Origin: Cladorrhinum sp. PSN259
Taxonomy: Eukaryota > Ascomycota > Sordariomycetes > Sordariales > Podosporaceae
DNA: 64,000 nucleotides
NCBI GenBank assembly: GCA_033725935.1
Contig: MU867083.1
Location: forward strand, 372,001-436,000
Reading direction: 5' to 3'
The notes below the pieces were generated by a model, which saw nothing but the letters and a program-made list of their open reading frames with translations, ran no database searches and had not been told where the DNA came from. Below, in pieces: positions 22,330-33,925 of this stretch. Made by a program: the position numbers and the translations under genes. The first letter of the stretch is position 1, and the number at the start of each line of letters is the position of its first letter.

Positions 22330-24573
22330 ATGTCGGCTACAAACCATAACGCCCTCTGTCAATCGTGTAGCAAGGTACCCTTCGACCCGAAAAATCCACC
22401 GTTTGGCAACAATTTGGAGCGCTTGAGATCGTGGACTCGGAACGAGATCGATTTTGATCTCGGTACTCTCCGAGACATTCGTCGACGGTCATGCCCACTC
22501 TGCAAACTCGTCTCCCATGCCGCTTTAGTTGCCGAGCTCACCGAGCATAAGCTTTTGGGCCCTCTCACCGAATCTACAAGACTCGGCATCACATGGTTCG
22601 AGTCGCAAGAAGCCACAAGTCCTGGTCCAAGGTTCGCTCTGAGTTATAATTACAAGCAAGCAAAGGGTACCTGTCTAGCATTTATCGGCAATACTCAATC
22701 GAAGCCGGATACGCACAAGTCAAAACAGGATCCCTTTTGGTTCAGGCCGGTCATTGATAACACTCTAGATTTCAAAAGAATCTTGGGTTGGATCCGGAGC
22801 TGCGAAATCCATCATCCAAAATGCTCGCTGAAGCTGAATCCTAGACCGAACCATGAACACGATCAACGGCCTTGGCCATTCCCACGAGTCAAATTGATGC
22901 GCTTCATTGACATTGACAATGGGTGCATAGTTGAGAAAACCTCAGCCTGTAGATACATAGCGCTCAGCTACGTCTGGGGCACTGTGTCGTCTCTCCGCCT
23001 TTCCAAGTCCAATAAGGCACGGTTAGTGCAGCCAGGCTCCATCCGCGGCGCCTGGCGTCTTTTGTCCCGGACGGTAAAAGACGCCATGTTCGTGACAGAA
23101 GAACTGCAGGAAAGATATCTCTGGGTTGATTCCCTGTGTTTGGTGCAGAATGACCCGGACGACCTCCGGGCCGGCACTGATGTCATGGATCTTGTTTATG
23201 AACATTCAGTATTAACAATTATAGCGGCCTGTGGGCGCGATTCTGATCATGGTATTCCGGGAGTCCGGCCAGGTAGCCGTGCAGCTCCTTCGCATATTGG
23301 TGAGATACTTCCGGGCCTGCAATTGTCAGTATACACTGCGCCTGAATATCTAATGCGTCCCACCGTTTACTCCTCTCGAGCGTGGACGTAAGTTGAAGAA
23401 TCCTATCCAGTTGAGGAGTTTTGCTGACCCACTACAAGCCTCCAGGAAGAGAAACTCTCGACGCGAGCCCTGTATTTCATCAATGATCAGGTATATTTTC
23501 GCTGCCAATCGAGGATTCAACCCGAAAACTGCGTCGACAACATTGTATTACTTTCAATACCGGAATGGATCAACATGCCACGGGTTCTAGCCGCGGCTGG
23601 AGCTACGGCCTCAATCTTCGAACATATGCAGGACTACATGCAAACGGTTCAAAACTACAGCGCACGGGCTCTCACATATCAGAACGATGCGTACAATGCC
23701 CTGAGGGGAATCCTCAGACGGTTTGAATCCGAAATGGGGTGCTCATTTGTCGGCGGTCTCCCCGCTGTAAACCTCGAAGCATTTCTCTGCTTCACGGCAG
23801 CCAAGGCATCTCTCAGGCGACGGAAAGGATTTCCAAGCTACTCGTGGAGCGGCTGGATTGGTCAGATCAAACTTTCCACCGAAATGATGGACAGAACCAA
23901 GCTTGGATCTGGCGGCTACAAGTTCTCGGGCCACAAATGGATTCGGTGGTATCACACCGACAACGACCTTCATATAAAGGCGTTGAAGACCAAACAGGCA
24001 ACAGAACAGTTCCCTATTCCCAGAGGTCTCTCTCTTCCACCCAACCTGCCGACAACACCCTTGGCCCTTGGCAGTTTCCCTGAAAATAATACGGCACCCA
24101 CGCATCAAACCAAGATTCCCAAGATGAAGCCGCCCTCTATCCCGCAATATGAGATGCTTGCTTTCTGGACGCTGTCAGTGTTTATAGGACTAGGTGCTGT
24201 CGATTTGGGGTGCAATGGGGAACTCATGGATAGGAACAATCGAATATGTGGCCGCCTAAGCCTCGATAACCACGATGACACAGAATTCTTTGCGGAAAAC
24301 GGTATCGAGGGTAAACCTGCGCTGGAACTGATCTTGCTGAGCTTTGGCTACGGCCGGGAACTCGCCCTCTTCGACTATGATCCGTTACGGTTCGATCCCG
24401 ATGAACAAGATGGGTGCTTCTTGGTTATGTGCATTGAGCGGCTGCAGGGAACCGGGCCATATGGAGCGACCCTTCACTACGTTGAGAGACGAGGGATTGG
24501 GGTGATTGGAAGTGCAGCTGTTCGCGACAGTTTTCCTCCTGGGCCAACGTGGGAGCAAATCACGCTTGCTTGA
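22330..24573 (+). CDS. HET-domain protein, copy 2 (paralogue of the gene at 17736)
   Basis: Two exons, 22330-23387 and 23439-24573, give about 730 residues; the 51-bp intron splits the SRAWT-LQEE motif, which is continuous in copy 1. The N-terminus again has two CxxC pairs (CQSC, RRRSCPLCK) and the shared PFGN motif. HET blocks are CRYIALSYVWG, RYLWVDSLCLVQND and LTIIAACGRD. Downstream, QNDAYNALRGI, ASLRRRKGFPSYSW and a C-terminus ending GPTWEQITLA match copy 1 (QQDAYNAIAGT, ASLRRRKGFPSYSW, GPIWKEITLG). The two genes are therefore full-length paralogues, one having gained or lost the intron. Expected role is incompatibility-type cell death; specificity unknown. Confidence 0.9.
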
Positions 24574-25061
24574 CGGTTGAACAGATATTTGGGGCAACAT
24601 CTCACAAATTACATATTCACCTGTGTAACATGTGTACCCGGTAACATTGGAGGCTGAACAAAAGACCTGGCGAGACTCTGGAATATAATCCATGTCCCGA
24701 CCCGTTCTTGCTGAGCTCACCCAAAACGGGAATGGAATGCGGCCCAGACTGCGGGAGAGGCGTTTTAATCCCTGAACTGGCGTGATCGGCACCAAAATAT
24801 TGGACAGGGACATCCGATGTTTCACTGCGGCTGAATGCTGCATGAGCTTGGAGCCACAAATATTGAGGTGCTTATCCCTCTTGGGCATAATTTGTGACAA
24901 TCAGGCTCCGAGTCTTTTGAGAGAAATCCTTCTTGTTCCTCCCTCTTGTTTTTGTTCGAAACATCTCTCTTATGTCAGGCCTCTTCGACACACTTCACCA
25001 ACTCTTAAATTGTTCCAACCTGACTATCTTTACTCTCCCCTCCTAAGAGGGATCCGACAAC
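24574..25061. other. intergenic, promoter of the Gln-rich protein gene
   Basis: About 0.5 kb. The last 150 bases are T/C-rich as expected upstream of a fungal start codon. No open frame is supported. Confidence 0.45.
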
Positions 25062-27719
25062 ATGCCGTTTGACTTTAAGAAATACGACGAAAAATGTGCG
25101 GGGATGAACGCGGAGGAGCTGCAGCGGCAATGGCAACATTACACGCGTCTAATCACCGGTGCCGCAACATCAACGACGGTTTCCGGTCTCGCCCTTCCTT
25201 TTACTGCAGGTATCTCCGTCATTGGAGTTGGCATGGCTGCACCAGCAATTCATAACGCCCGGAAGAAGCGAGAAATTATCGAGAAGCACTTGACCCTGCG
25301 TGGAACAACACACAATACCCGTAAGAGAGATGTGCTTTCAGGGGTGGCTGTGAGCGGGACAATCGGTGTCGTGACGCTCGGAGTGGGAACAGCTGGCGCG
25401 GATGTTATCGCCACAGCTGGAGCTGAACATGGCATCTCGGCGATTGTTGCGAACGAGACAGCTATCAAGGTCGTCACGCATGCAGCCATGGATGGTGTGG
25501 GGATGGGCGTTGAGCATATGCACACACATCATATGCAGAAAAGGGAAGCACACAAGGCATTCGCTGCGGCTGGAACGTTCCAGGCCGTGGCTGATGCTAA
25601 AGCGAGAGAGGCAGGTTATTCCGTCTCGCCGTACGCTCAGACACCACAGCCATATGGAGCTGGTCCTAGCAATGGACAACCGGTCTATGCTTCCCCATAC
25701 GACAATTATATACCACCGCCGCCGCCTTACTCTGCAGCTGTCGGATCAACACCTGGTCAGCCGGCCTTCACTTATGCTCAACCCATTCAACAAGCACCGG
25801 GACAGCCATGGCAACAGCAACAGCCCTTCCCGGCAGCAACGCCTGTTCCGCCTCAGGCTGCTCAGGGATACCAGAGCCCTCCTCCCAACGCGACTGGTCC
25901 GAATTCAGCATATAATGCCTACGACATGAAGGGAATCGCAGACGCTCTTCCACCGCCTGCTCCAACCCCGGCGCCTCCATTCCAACAGCAGTCGGAACAA
26001 CAGCCATACCAACCAGCCCACTCTGGTCCGCCGGCAGGCCAGCATTACTCATACCAACAACAGCCTGAATACCAACAGGGGCAACAACAACCATCGCAGC
26101 AACAGCAGCAGCGAGCAATGGAGGGTCATCAATACCAATATCAGCAACAATCGCAATATCCGGGTCTCCAGTCGGGACAGCAAGGCGAACAGCAACCGCC
26201 GCCTCAGCAGCAGCAACCGCAGCAACAACAACAACAGCAGCCTCCTGTTCAACAAAAGACAGAACATCAGCAGTATTATCAACAGCAACACCAGCATTAT
26301 CAACAATCACAACATCAACAACAACAACCCCAAGCAGCCCAACAAGACAGTGGACAATATCAGAATCAGCAACCACCAAATGGACAGCAACAAGTGCAAC
26401 AGCCGCAGTATTATCAGCAGGCTCACTATAATTACGGCCAGGCACCGCAGCAGCAGCAACAGTCTCAGGAGCAAACTCAACAGCCACAACCTCATCCAGG
26501 CACGCAAGGTCAACATCAACAAGTCGAGTCTCAACAGCAATACCAACAGCCAGCATCCGTCTCGGGATCAAGCATTACCTGGACTGAGGCTCAAACACAG
26601 CCCACAGTCACGCCCGTTGTCACGTCCGTCCCGGAAACACCAGTCTTGCATGCACCACGTCCAGCTGCCCCTCCAACAGCTTACACCCCGGTACTCCAAA
26701 TTACAGACCAAAGCAGTCCGACACCGCCCCCTTCACAGCCATCCCAACAGCCTGTCTCGCAGCAGGTATATCAAGGGCCCGAGATCTCCATTCAGCAGGC
26801 GCATACGCCACAGCCAGTTCCACAACAATATTATCAGCCTCCCACACTGATGGCACCTGCTACTCCGCAGCCAATTCAGCAAGCTCAAACCCCCGCACAG
26901 CAATATTACTTCCCTCCGCCTCCAGAAGCTGCTGATTCATCCAAGAAAGGGAAAGGAAAGCGGGCAAGCTTGCTTTCTTCATTTGGTTCAAGCACCCCGA
27001 CACCGGCTCAGTCGTATCAAATGGCCTACTCTTCTCCGCCACCTCCTCCGGCAGCGACTGCTCCTCCAACCCAAGTCTATCAAGCTCCCGGTCTACAATC
27101 TCCCCCTCCTATGCAGTATTCTACCGCTCAACAAACTTCACAGCATCCTCAGCAATATCAACAGCAGCCTCAGTATCAACAGCAGCCTCAATATGTACAG
27201 CAGCCTCAGCAATATCAACAGCAGCCACCCCTGCAAGGTCACTATACATCCACACCCCAACCTCCGGTTCAAACTCAGTATTCCCCTCAACAGCCGCCAC
27301 CTCCCCCTGTTCAGAACCAACAACAGCACCAATTTCCAGGATACCCACCGCAGCAACAACAGCAACAACAGCAGCAACAACAGCAACAACAGCAGCAACA
27401 ACAGCAACAACAGCAACAGCAGCAACAGCAGCAACAACAGTACCCCCCCACGCCTCCATATCAGTCACCACCACCACAGTCAGCACCTCAACAGGGATAC
27501 TTTGCTCAACCTCAGCAGCAGCAACAGCAGCAGCAATGCTACAATATTCCTCCGCCTCCCCAAACACCGCAGCAGCAACAGTGGAATATGCAAGGGCAAC
27601 AGATGGTATCACCGCTTACACCTGCTGCCACTCCTGAGTGCATGCCATCGGCAGGATACGGATATCCGCAGGGTGTCACAGGGCAACAGCAAGGTGGTTA
27701 TTATGTGCCGCAGCAGTGA
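25062..27719 (+). CDS. Gln/Pro-rich protein with conserved-looking hydrophobic N-terminus, function unknown
   Basis: Single exon, 885 residues. Residues 1-180 are normal in composition, with an amphipathic start (FDFKKYDEKCAGMNAEEL) and two Gly/Ala/Val-rich hydrophobic stretches (about 31-66 and 91-142), possibly membrane-inserting, separated by a basic segment (NARKKREIIEKH). A His-rich stretch (EHMHTHHMQKREAH) closes this part. From about 190 to the end the protein is intrinsically disordered, made of Gln, Pro, Tyr and Ser, with Tyr-Gln-Gln spacing of the prion-like type. A pure run of 30 Gln lies at residues 764-793. A short basic island (SSKKGKGKRASLLSSFGSS) occurs in the disordered tail. 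I do not recognise the family. It could be a membrane-associated scaffold or condensate-forming protein; this is inference. Confidence 0.75.
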   Translation: MPFDFKKYDEKCAGMNAEELQRQWQHYTRLITGAATSTTVSGLALPFTAGISVIGVGMAAPAIHNARKKREIIEKHLTLRGTTHNTRKRDVLSGVAVSGTIGVVTLGVGTAGADVIATAGAEHGISAIVANETAIKVVTHAAMDGVGMGVEHMHTHHMQKREAHKAFAAAGTFQAVADAKAREAGYSVSPYAQTPQPYGAGPSNGQPVYASPYDNYIPPPPPYSAAVGSTPGQPAFTYAQPIQQAPGQPWQQQQPFPAATPVPPQAAQGYQSPPPNATGPNSAYNAYDMKGIADALPPPAPTPAPPFQQQSEQQPYQPAHSGPPAGQHYSYQQQPEYQQGQQQPSQQQQQRAMEGHQYQYQQQSQYPGLQSGQQGEQQPPPQQQQPQQQQQQQPPVQQKTEHQQYYQQQHQHYQQSQHQQQQPQAAQQDSGQYQNQQPPNGQQQVQQPQYYQQAHYNYGQAPQQQQQSQEQTQQPQPHPGTQGQHQQVESQQQYQQPASVSGSSITWTEAQTQPTVTPVVTSVPETPVLHAPRPAAPPTAYTPVLQITDQSSPTPPPSQPSQQPVSQQVYQGPEISIQQAHTPQPVPQQYYQPPTLMAPATPQPIQQAQTPAQQYYFPPPPEAADSSKKGKGKRASLLSSFGSSTPTPAQSYQMAYSSPPPPPAATAPPTQVYQAPGLQSPPPMQYSTAQQTSQHPQQYQQQPQYQQQPQYVQQPQQYQQQPPLQGHYTSTPQPPVQTQYSPQQPPPPPVQNQQQHQFPGYPPQQQQQQQQQQQQQQQQQQQQQQQQQQQQQQYPPTPPYQSPPPQSAPQQGYFAQPQQQQQQQQCYNIPPPPQTPQQQQWNMQGQQMVSPLTPAATPECMPSAGYGYPQGVTGQQQGGYYVPQQ
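27351..27440 (+). repeat. CAG/CAA microsatellite coding for 30 glutamines
   Basis: Ninety bases of alternating CAG and CAA codons, in frame inside the Gln-rich protein. Mixed codons reduce slippage compared with a pure CAG run, but length variation between strains is still likely. Confidence 0.9.
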
Positions 27720-27954
27720 TTCAGAGTATGGAATTCGAAGAGAACCGTGACAAAACTCAGTCCTGTGGTTGTTATGACAAAGACCCATTTCATAGGTGCT
27801 AAATATTTCGTATTTTGCTGTACAAATAGAAATAAATATTTGCAATTTCGTTTGCACATAATGAGAGACCAATCGATTCCTCTGTTGGCCAGACAGACAA
27901 AAGACTTAAACAGCTCAACTTGTGCTGCTGACTAGTACTCGTCCAAACTCAACT

Positions 27955-29269
27955 TTACTCCCTATTAAAAGCCCTCACCTCCTTGACGTGATCCAGTACC
28001 CCATTCATCTGCATCGTAAACATATCCCCAGCGGACTCGGGCACCTCGCTCTTCCCGTACAGGAACCCCATCGGAAAGCCCAAATCAAACGGCACGGCGC
28101 CTTCAATCTCCTTGATGTCCTCGTCGCTCAACTTGACCTCCAGAGCGGCGATGTTGCCCTTTAGGTGCTCAACCGTCCTGCACCCCACAATGGGGAAGAC
28201 GTAGGGGGCCTTGGCGCTCACGTACGCCAGCGCCACGCTGGTAATAAGCGTCTTTTTCCTCGCGGCGACCTTCTCCAGCGCCTGGCTGACTTTGACTTCG
28301 GCCTCGCTCGGTTCCGCCTGGCGGCCCTCCTTTTTTGCTTCCGCACGCTGGGCTTCGGTTCTGAACCGGCCGCTGCCCAGCGCACCCCAGGGCGCGATGC
28401 CCATCCCTTCGGCCTTGCACATGGGTATGATGTCGCGCTCAAAGTCGCGGAAGGAGGCGGACCAGCGGCCCTGGTAGACGCTGAAGGGGCGCAGGCCGTG
28501 GCATCTAGCGAACTCATTCGCCTTTGAGACTACCCAGGCTGGCGTGTCGGAGACGCCGAGGTAGAGGACCTTTCCGGCCGAGACGAGGCGGTTGAGCGAG
28601 GTCATGAGCTCCGGGATCGAGGTCGTCATGTCGTACCAGTGGATGTATAACTGAAAGGGTTTTCAAAGTTAGAATAAAGTGTCGAAAGAAAAAGAAAAGG
28701 GAAAAAGAAAAGGAAAACATACAATGTCAATGTAATCCGTCTGCAGCTTCTTCAAGCTCGCTTCGACAGAAACGTGCAGGCTCTTGGTCCCGTTGCCGCC
28801 GTAATTGGCATAAATCTTGTGGCTGCCGCCCGCCGGAGCCTGCGGTCTGGTCTGGTAGTTGGTCGAGTACTTGGTCGCGAGGACAATCTGGTCCCTGTTG
28901 TTGCGCTTCTTCATCCAGGCGCCGACGCGCGTCTCGGATTCCTCGTACTGGTAGTTGCTGGCGGTGTCGATAAAGTTGCCGCCGCTCTCGAAGAAGTGAT
29001 CCAGAATCTGCTCGGTCGTTTCTTGGCTGCAGGCGCCCACTTGAATGAGGTTAGGATAATGAATGGGTGGTTAGGGCGATGGAATTGGGATGTGACAACA
29101 TACAAATTTTCTCCCAGGCGTCACCAAAGTTCATGGCGCCGAGGCAGAGAGGGCTGACCCAGACTGAGGCCGTGGGGGCGAGGAGACGGTACCGGCCCAG
29201 GAGGGTTTTTGGGGGTGGTGCCGAGGGCAAGAGTGGGTGGTTGCCGGTTGCGGTCGCGGGGGCTGACAT
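27955..29269 (-). CDS. aldo/keto reductase (aryl-alcohol dehydrogenase type)
   Basis: Three exons, 29104-29269, 28723-29039 and 27955-28650, give about 392 residues. The ATG at 29269 is used because an upstream extension would need a GTG start. The TIM-barrel AKR catalytic tetrad is visible: Asp and Tyr in NFIDTASNYQ, Lys in LATKYS and His in LYIHWYD. The cofactor end has ITSVALAYV and VFPIVGCRTVEHLKGNI. The long insertions and NFIDTASNYQ text fit the fungal aryl-alcohol dehydrogenase / norsolorinic-acid-reductase-like group of NADPH-dependent aldehyde reductases. It lies 430 bp from the 3' end of the MFS gene on the same strand, without an obvious pathway partner. Substrate unknown. Confidence 0.9.
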
Positions 29270-29697
29270 TGTGGTTGTCTTTGAGGGAGACACGTACGTT
29301 GAGATGGATGATATGGGTTTTGAGAGTATACTAATTAGACTAGTATTTCAATTTTGATTGAAAGTTGTGAATTTTGTCAGTTCAGCTATGTACCAACATG
29401 AAGAAGGCCCCTCGGCTCCTTCTTATACCTCTCCAACCCAATGCAGCATTCCTCTATCCTACAATTCATATATCCCATACTCGTATCACAAGCGACTTAA
29501 CACCGAGCACGGCGGACGCAAAATCCGAATGACGCACGTTGGTGTAACAATACTTTGTATATCGGCGTTATTAAATTTGCGCGTGTGCATCGGAGATAAT
29601 ATGCACGCTCCCTCGCACAAACCTATAGGATAAACCCTTCGCGGCTGCATTGACAACCAACACGTCGGCGACTGCGGCGCCTGCAGTGCCCGCTTAA
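29270..29697. other. intergenic between the MFS gene end and the AKR start
   Basis: About 430 bases holding the 3' end of the MFS transcript and the AKR promoter (both genes minus strand). No open frame is supported. Confidence 0.4.
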
Positions 29698-31753
29698 TTA
29701 GTGAGCAAACCTGAAATCCAACCTCTTGCTCCCCTTATCCTCCGTCGTGTCCAAGTACCGCCTCCTCTCCTCCAAACTCATCCCCTCCCACTTCTCATCT
29801 CTGCTCTTGTTCCTCCAAACATAGTACCCCTTCACCAGCAGGTAAATGACGATATTCATGCTGGCAATTCCCACCAGCGTCCTGTTTCCCCTCCTGTACT
29901 CTGGCCTGTCGTCCTTGCGGTAGATATTCGACCCGATGATGCTGTTGATCTGCACAGACATGTTGTACAGCGCCGCCGAGACGGTGCGGGTTCTAACCGT
30001 GTTACTGTTGCGGCTGCACCAACCTACCTGCATCGGATGCGTCGAAGGGTACGAGAGCAGCACGATGACGAGCGCGTAGGCCGCCCACCGGTTCGCGTTT
30101 GCGGGGAGGAGGTATAACCCCAAAACGCAGGGGAGGAGCCAGATTTGCATTGCGACGCCCATGAGCGCTCGTTGGTTGAGTTTTTCGGAGAGGTAGGTTA
30201 TTAGTAGCATCTGCATTTATTTAAATCAGTACAAGGTGTTAATGCTAAGGAGAGAAAAAAAAAATACATTTATAGTGCAGGTTATTTGACAGGGTATGCT
30301 GAGCAAGTTTGAGTCGAACGTGTCGAAGCCCAGCTGTCGAAGAGTCAGAGTGAGGTAGTTATCCGGCGGTCCGGCCGGGATTGAGAAGGTGAGGCCGATG
30401 ATGTAGATTGGCCAGAGGTCGTAGTCGCAGAGAGACTCCCAGAGGAGCTTGAACGTTATTGCTTGGCGATTGTGCATGTCGGACTTGGAAGGGTCGTCTC
30501 GCAGTATGCGGTTGACCATGATTTTCTCTTCACGTTCCGTGAACCATCCCTCTTTCCTCCAGCGCGCTTTTGTTTGCGTCGGGCTAGGTACCATGGCGAA
30601 GACTGACCAGACGCCGATGACGAGGGTGAGGATGCCTTCGAGGAGGAAGAGCCTTTTCTGGCTAGTTAGTGAACGGGATGAGATATGATGTGATAGATGC
30701 ATATGCTCACCACCTCCATCCCTCATAGCCGTGGTATCCTCTGAGCCTCAGCAATCCGTAAGCGAGCAGTGGTGAAACGACGTCCGTCAACCGGTTGGCC
30801 ATCCAAAAGAGAGCAAGTCGAAATGGAAGCTCGGATCCCTTGAAGAAGTATGACATGTACTGTCTTGATTAGTATCCCTCTTGAACTTGTCGTGGATGAT
30901 GATTGGGCCTAGAACCTACCAGAATGGTATCCGGGATGAATCCTCCCTGCAGCAATCCAATCAAAGCTCTGGTGACTAGGAAAGATTGCTTCCCCTTCAA
31001 CCAAAATTGTGAAGCGCTCACAAGACTCCAAAGAATCATCTGTGCCGGAATCCATCGATCCCTGTTTATCACACATGTTAGATGAGTGCCCCCCTTTTTC
31101 CGACTTTAAAGGGGCATAAGGAAAACCACTCACGGCCCAACCTTCTTGCTGATCAACTGACTCGGCAACTCAGCCAACAGAAAGCTGACGCGAAACACAG
31201 TCTGCCCCAAGTTGTAATCATTCGTGTCCAGTCCCAAATCGGGCAAGAAGTTGTCCGTGTTCGCCTGGCTGATGTTGCTCCTGTCCAGATCGAGCGCAAA
31301 GAAGGCGATGCAACTCCAAGCCGTGACCTTCCAGTCGATCCGCTTGACGAGGGGGATCTCTTCGCCCCATGTCCACTTGAAGGACGGATCGAACCTGTGG
31401 CGGTTCTCGTACTTTTCGCTGGGAAGAAAATAAGGTGCCAGGTTCGGATCGTCAAAGACCGAGGGCTGCGTGGCGATGTCGTCTGGCCGGCGGGTGTCCT
31501 TGCTGCGTGTCCAAAGCGAGGAGAGGTTTGTGGTGGGCTTCTGGCATGCGCGGTACTCGGCTTGCTCTTCCAGAATACGGTTGCGTATGGCTTCTACTTC
31601 GGCCGAGTCGGGAGAGGGCTTATCAAGTTTTTCTTTCTCTGAAGAGGAGGACTTGGCGGAGGAGGCGTCGTCGCTGCTGGTCGCAGTCAGTGGGAGGAGC
31701 ACTGCAGCCGAGGGCTGGATCTTGTCTTCTCCTGCTGTAGTTGAGGACGCCAT
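29698..31753 (-). CDS. MFS transporter, anion:cation symporter family (Dal5/Tna1/Liz1-like)
   Basis: Five exons (31134-31753, 30920-31061, 30711-30859, 30268-30652, 29698-30210) give about 602 residues. The cytosolic N-terminus of about 130 residues is Ser/Glu-rich. Transmembrane helices start near WKVTAWSCIAFFALDLDRSN, with the family text RSNISQANTDNF just after TM1. Intron removal restores KKVGPDRWIPAQMILWS and GWRWLFLLEGILTLVIGVWS. The late helices carry the ACS hallmark region HPMQVGWCSRNSNTVRTRTV and YNMSVQINSIIGSNIY. Characterised fungal relatives import small organic acids or vitamins (allantoate, nicotinate, pantothenate, biotin precursors) by proton symport at the plasma membrane. 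Specificity cannot be read from the sequence. The third intron uses a less usual acceptor (CAGAAAAG) to keep the conserved WLFLLEG. Confidence 0.9.
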
Positions 31754-33925
31754 GGTGAAGAGAAGCCGTGAAGTTGATTGCTATAACTTCGGCTGAGTCC
31801 ATTGTGGGTTTCGGGATGAATAAGTAACGTAGTGTTGCCGCCTCTTTTATATTTCCATGTGAGGACCTCGTTGGATCGTGAATTGTGACATGGCACTTGG
31901 CAAATGGCGACAACATCTTCCTTCATGACAGAATACTACAGTCCAAGCCTTATAGTCAACCATTTCTGTCCTCGTTGTTGTGGGGGTCGCCGTTCTCGGT
32001 GCCGTCCATACAGAGGTAATCGACTATGAGAACATGAAGCTCACCCATTACCATGGATGATGTCGCCATCAACTGTGGCGATTTCGACTCACTGTTGGCT
32101 GCAGGGTGTCGATGAACCTGTTCGTGACTGCGGGGTTGATGGTTGCTCCCCCGGTAATGATGCATGTATGAATTGGGTGATATTCCAGGGAGATGGCGCG
32201 CTCGGCCGAGTAGCCAACCTTATCCGGCTGTAAGTTGTTGGCCAAGACAAATCAAAGCAGAAGGAGGCATAAACAGAGGCACTAGAAGTTATAAACATGC
32301 TTACTGATAATTGTGATATAAAATTAATATTCTCAGTGCACTGGTGCCTACTAGTTTTATCGGTGATAATTGTGAGCCAAGTTTACGAAAGTGAGGAAAT
32401 AGCCACCAAAAGAGAAAGAGACGGGCCGCGGAGAAACCAGAGTCTGGGCAGAGGTGTTGCCAAGACATCGCCCAGGACTCAGCACGGCAGAATCATAAGA
32501 CCAAGGTGATGAATTGGTTATGGTGGGAAACGGAATCCCACGCAAATGCTTACAACTAGGTACAATATCAAGACAAGTGGCTGGCTGCTGCAGTCAAAGA
32601 TGCTGCGGTGTGGTTTATTGGCAAATTTAATGTTGATACTAGGGCTGTGTTGTTAGTTTTCTAGGTAGATAGCTTTGAGGATGTTAGTATACAAGAGTAA
32701 AGTATTGATGTAGAATGATAAACCATCAGGAGCGACTTAGAGGGACTTGGTAGGCGAGTCGGCTCCGGGCCAAGGATGCGTTGAACGCATTGCTGAGTTA
32801 CTTGAGGCTGCTGGATGGTGAGCTTGAATGTTGGTGGGTATTTTGACTTGGACAACGTGGAGGAAGTGGCAGGGGAGATTATCAGGGAGGTTTTCGGTCA
32901 GACCCCGAGGAAAGGAGAGGAAGAAAAGCAGGAGGGTCTAAGGTACGGTCGATCGGGGTTAGGGTTACCCCTAGAGAGTTTACGGGATATATGGAGATGG
33001 TATACGGAGGAGACTTTAGAGACATTGGGTTGGATGGGTGGATCGAGGGCGCTAGGAAAGAAGGGATCGAAGAGTTGATTGTTTCGTATCTATTGGCTGT
33101 GGTTGAGAGGTCGGCAGGGTGGTATTTCCCTTTATGGGGAATAGCCAGGAGTAGGCCGAGGCTTGTGGCAGGATGGTGGTCTATATGAGAGTCTCCCGGA
33201 ACGGATTCATTTATTATGGTCTCGTCTTTTGGTCTTGCGATTGGGCTTTACGGCAGAAAGAAAAGAGGGTTGTGTGAATCAAATCTTATTCTCTACCGTT
33301 CACTGCTATGGATACCTGCTCGAGCTTTCTGTCTCTAGGTCCGAAATCACTAGACCACTGCTTGTACTTTGACGTTCAAATTTTGATTATAAGGTATTAT
33401 GGACATGCACCGTTCATCCAGGTATAAAGTAGGATAGGATTCAATCACTCCAGTGTTGTTCATCCGATCAATGGATCACCAAATCCACTGATTTAGTCCC
33501 TGAGTTGTTTAATATATTCTTTGTCTATCCCAGGCAATTACCTCTCATAATTTCTGATCTAATGATCATGTGGGTCATATCCAAGAGAGAGTATTCAAGC
33601 TTGCATCGTGAACTCAAGGTTGAGTTGGAGCAATATGTTACGCCCCGTGCGTAATACCCCCGCACACAGACCGTTGGGTGGTCTACAACCAATCTTAACT
33701 ATCGCGATTGCTTGGTACGATACAATCGTCGCGATAAAGATAGTATTGAGGAATCATAATATGCTGTAATCTCTAAAGAACCTAATTTATATCGTCCTCT
33801 CACGTACTGCCTGTGATACGGTATCGAACAAAAATTAAATTGCTTTGATATTAGAGTGCTGAGATTCAGGCTGGTACTCTTCCAGAAAGCACCTAGCCCC
33901 CTAATAATGCCATCATAAGCTGCTT
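31754..33925. other. long intergenic region with possible gene debris
   Basis: About 2.2 kb. The first part should be the MFS promoter. Two short stretches look protein-like but incomplete: a minus-strand segment around 32095-32240 and plus-strand frames around 32815-33188 (see findings). The rest (33190-33925) has no supported content and may hold the 3' UTR of the NLR gene. Confidence 0.4.

Noticed and set aside
25768..26571. Long minus-strand open frame (267 residues) opposite the Gln-rich gene
   Set aside because: It is the antisense of CAG/CAA-rich codons, giving a Val/Ala/Leu-rich translation. The plus strand is the better coding frame.
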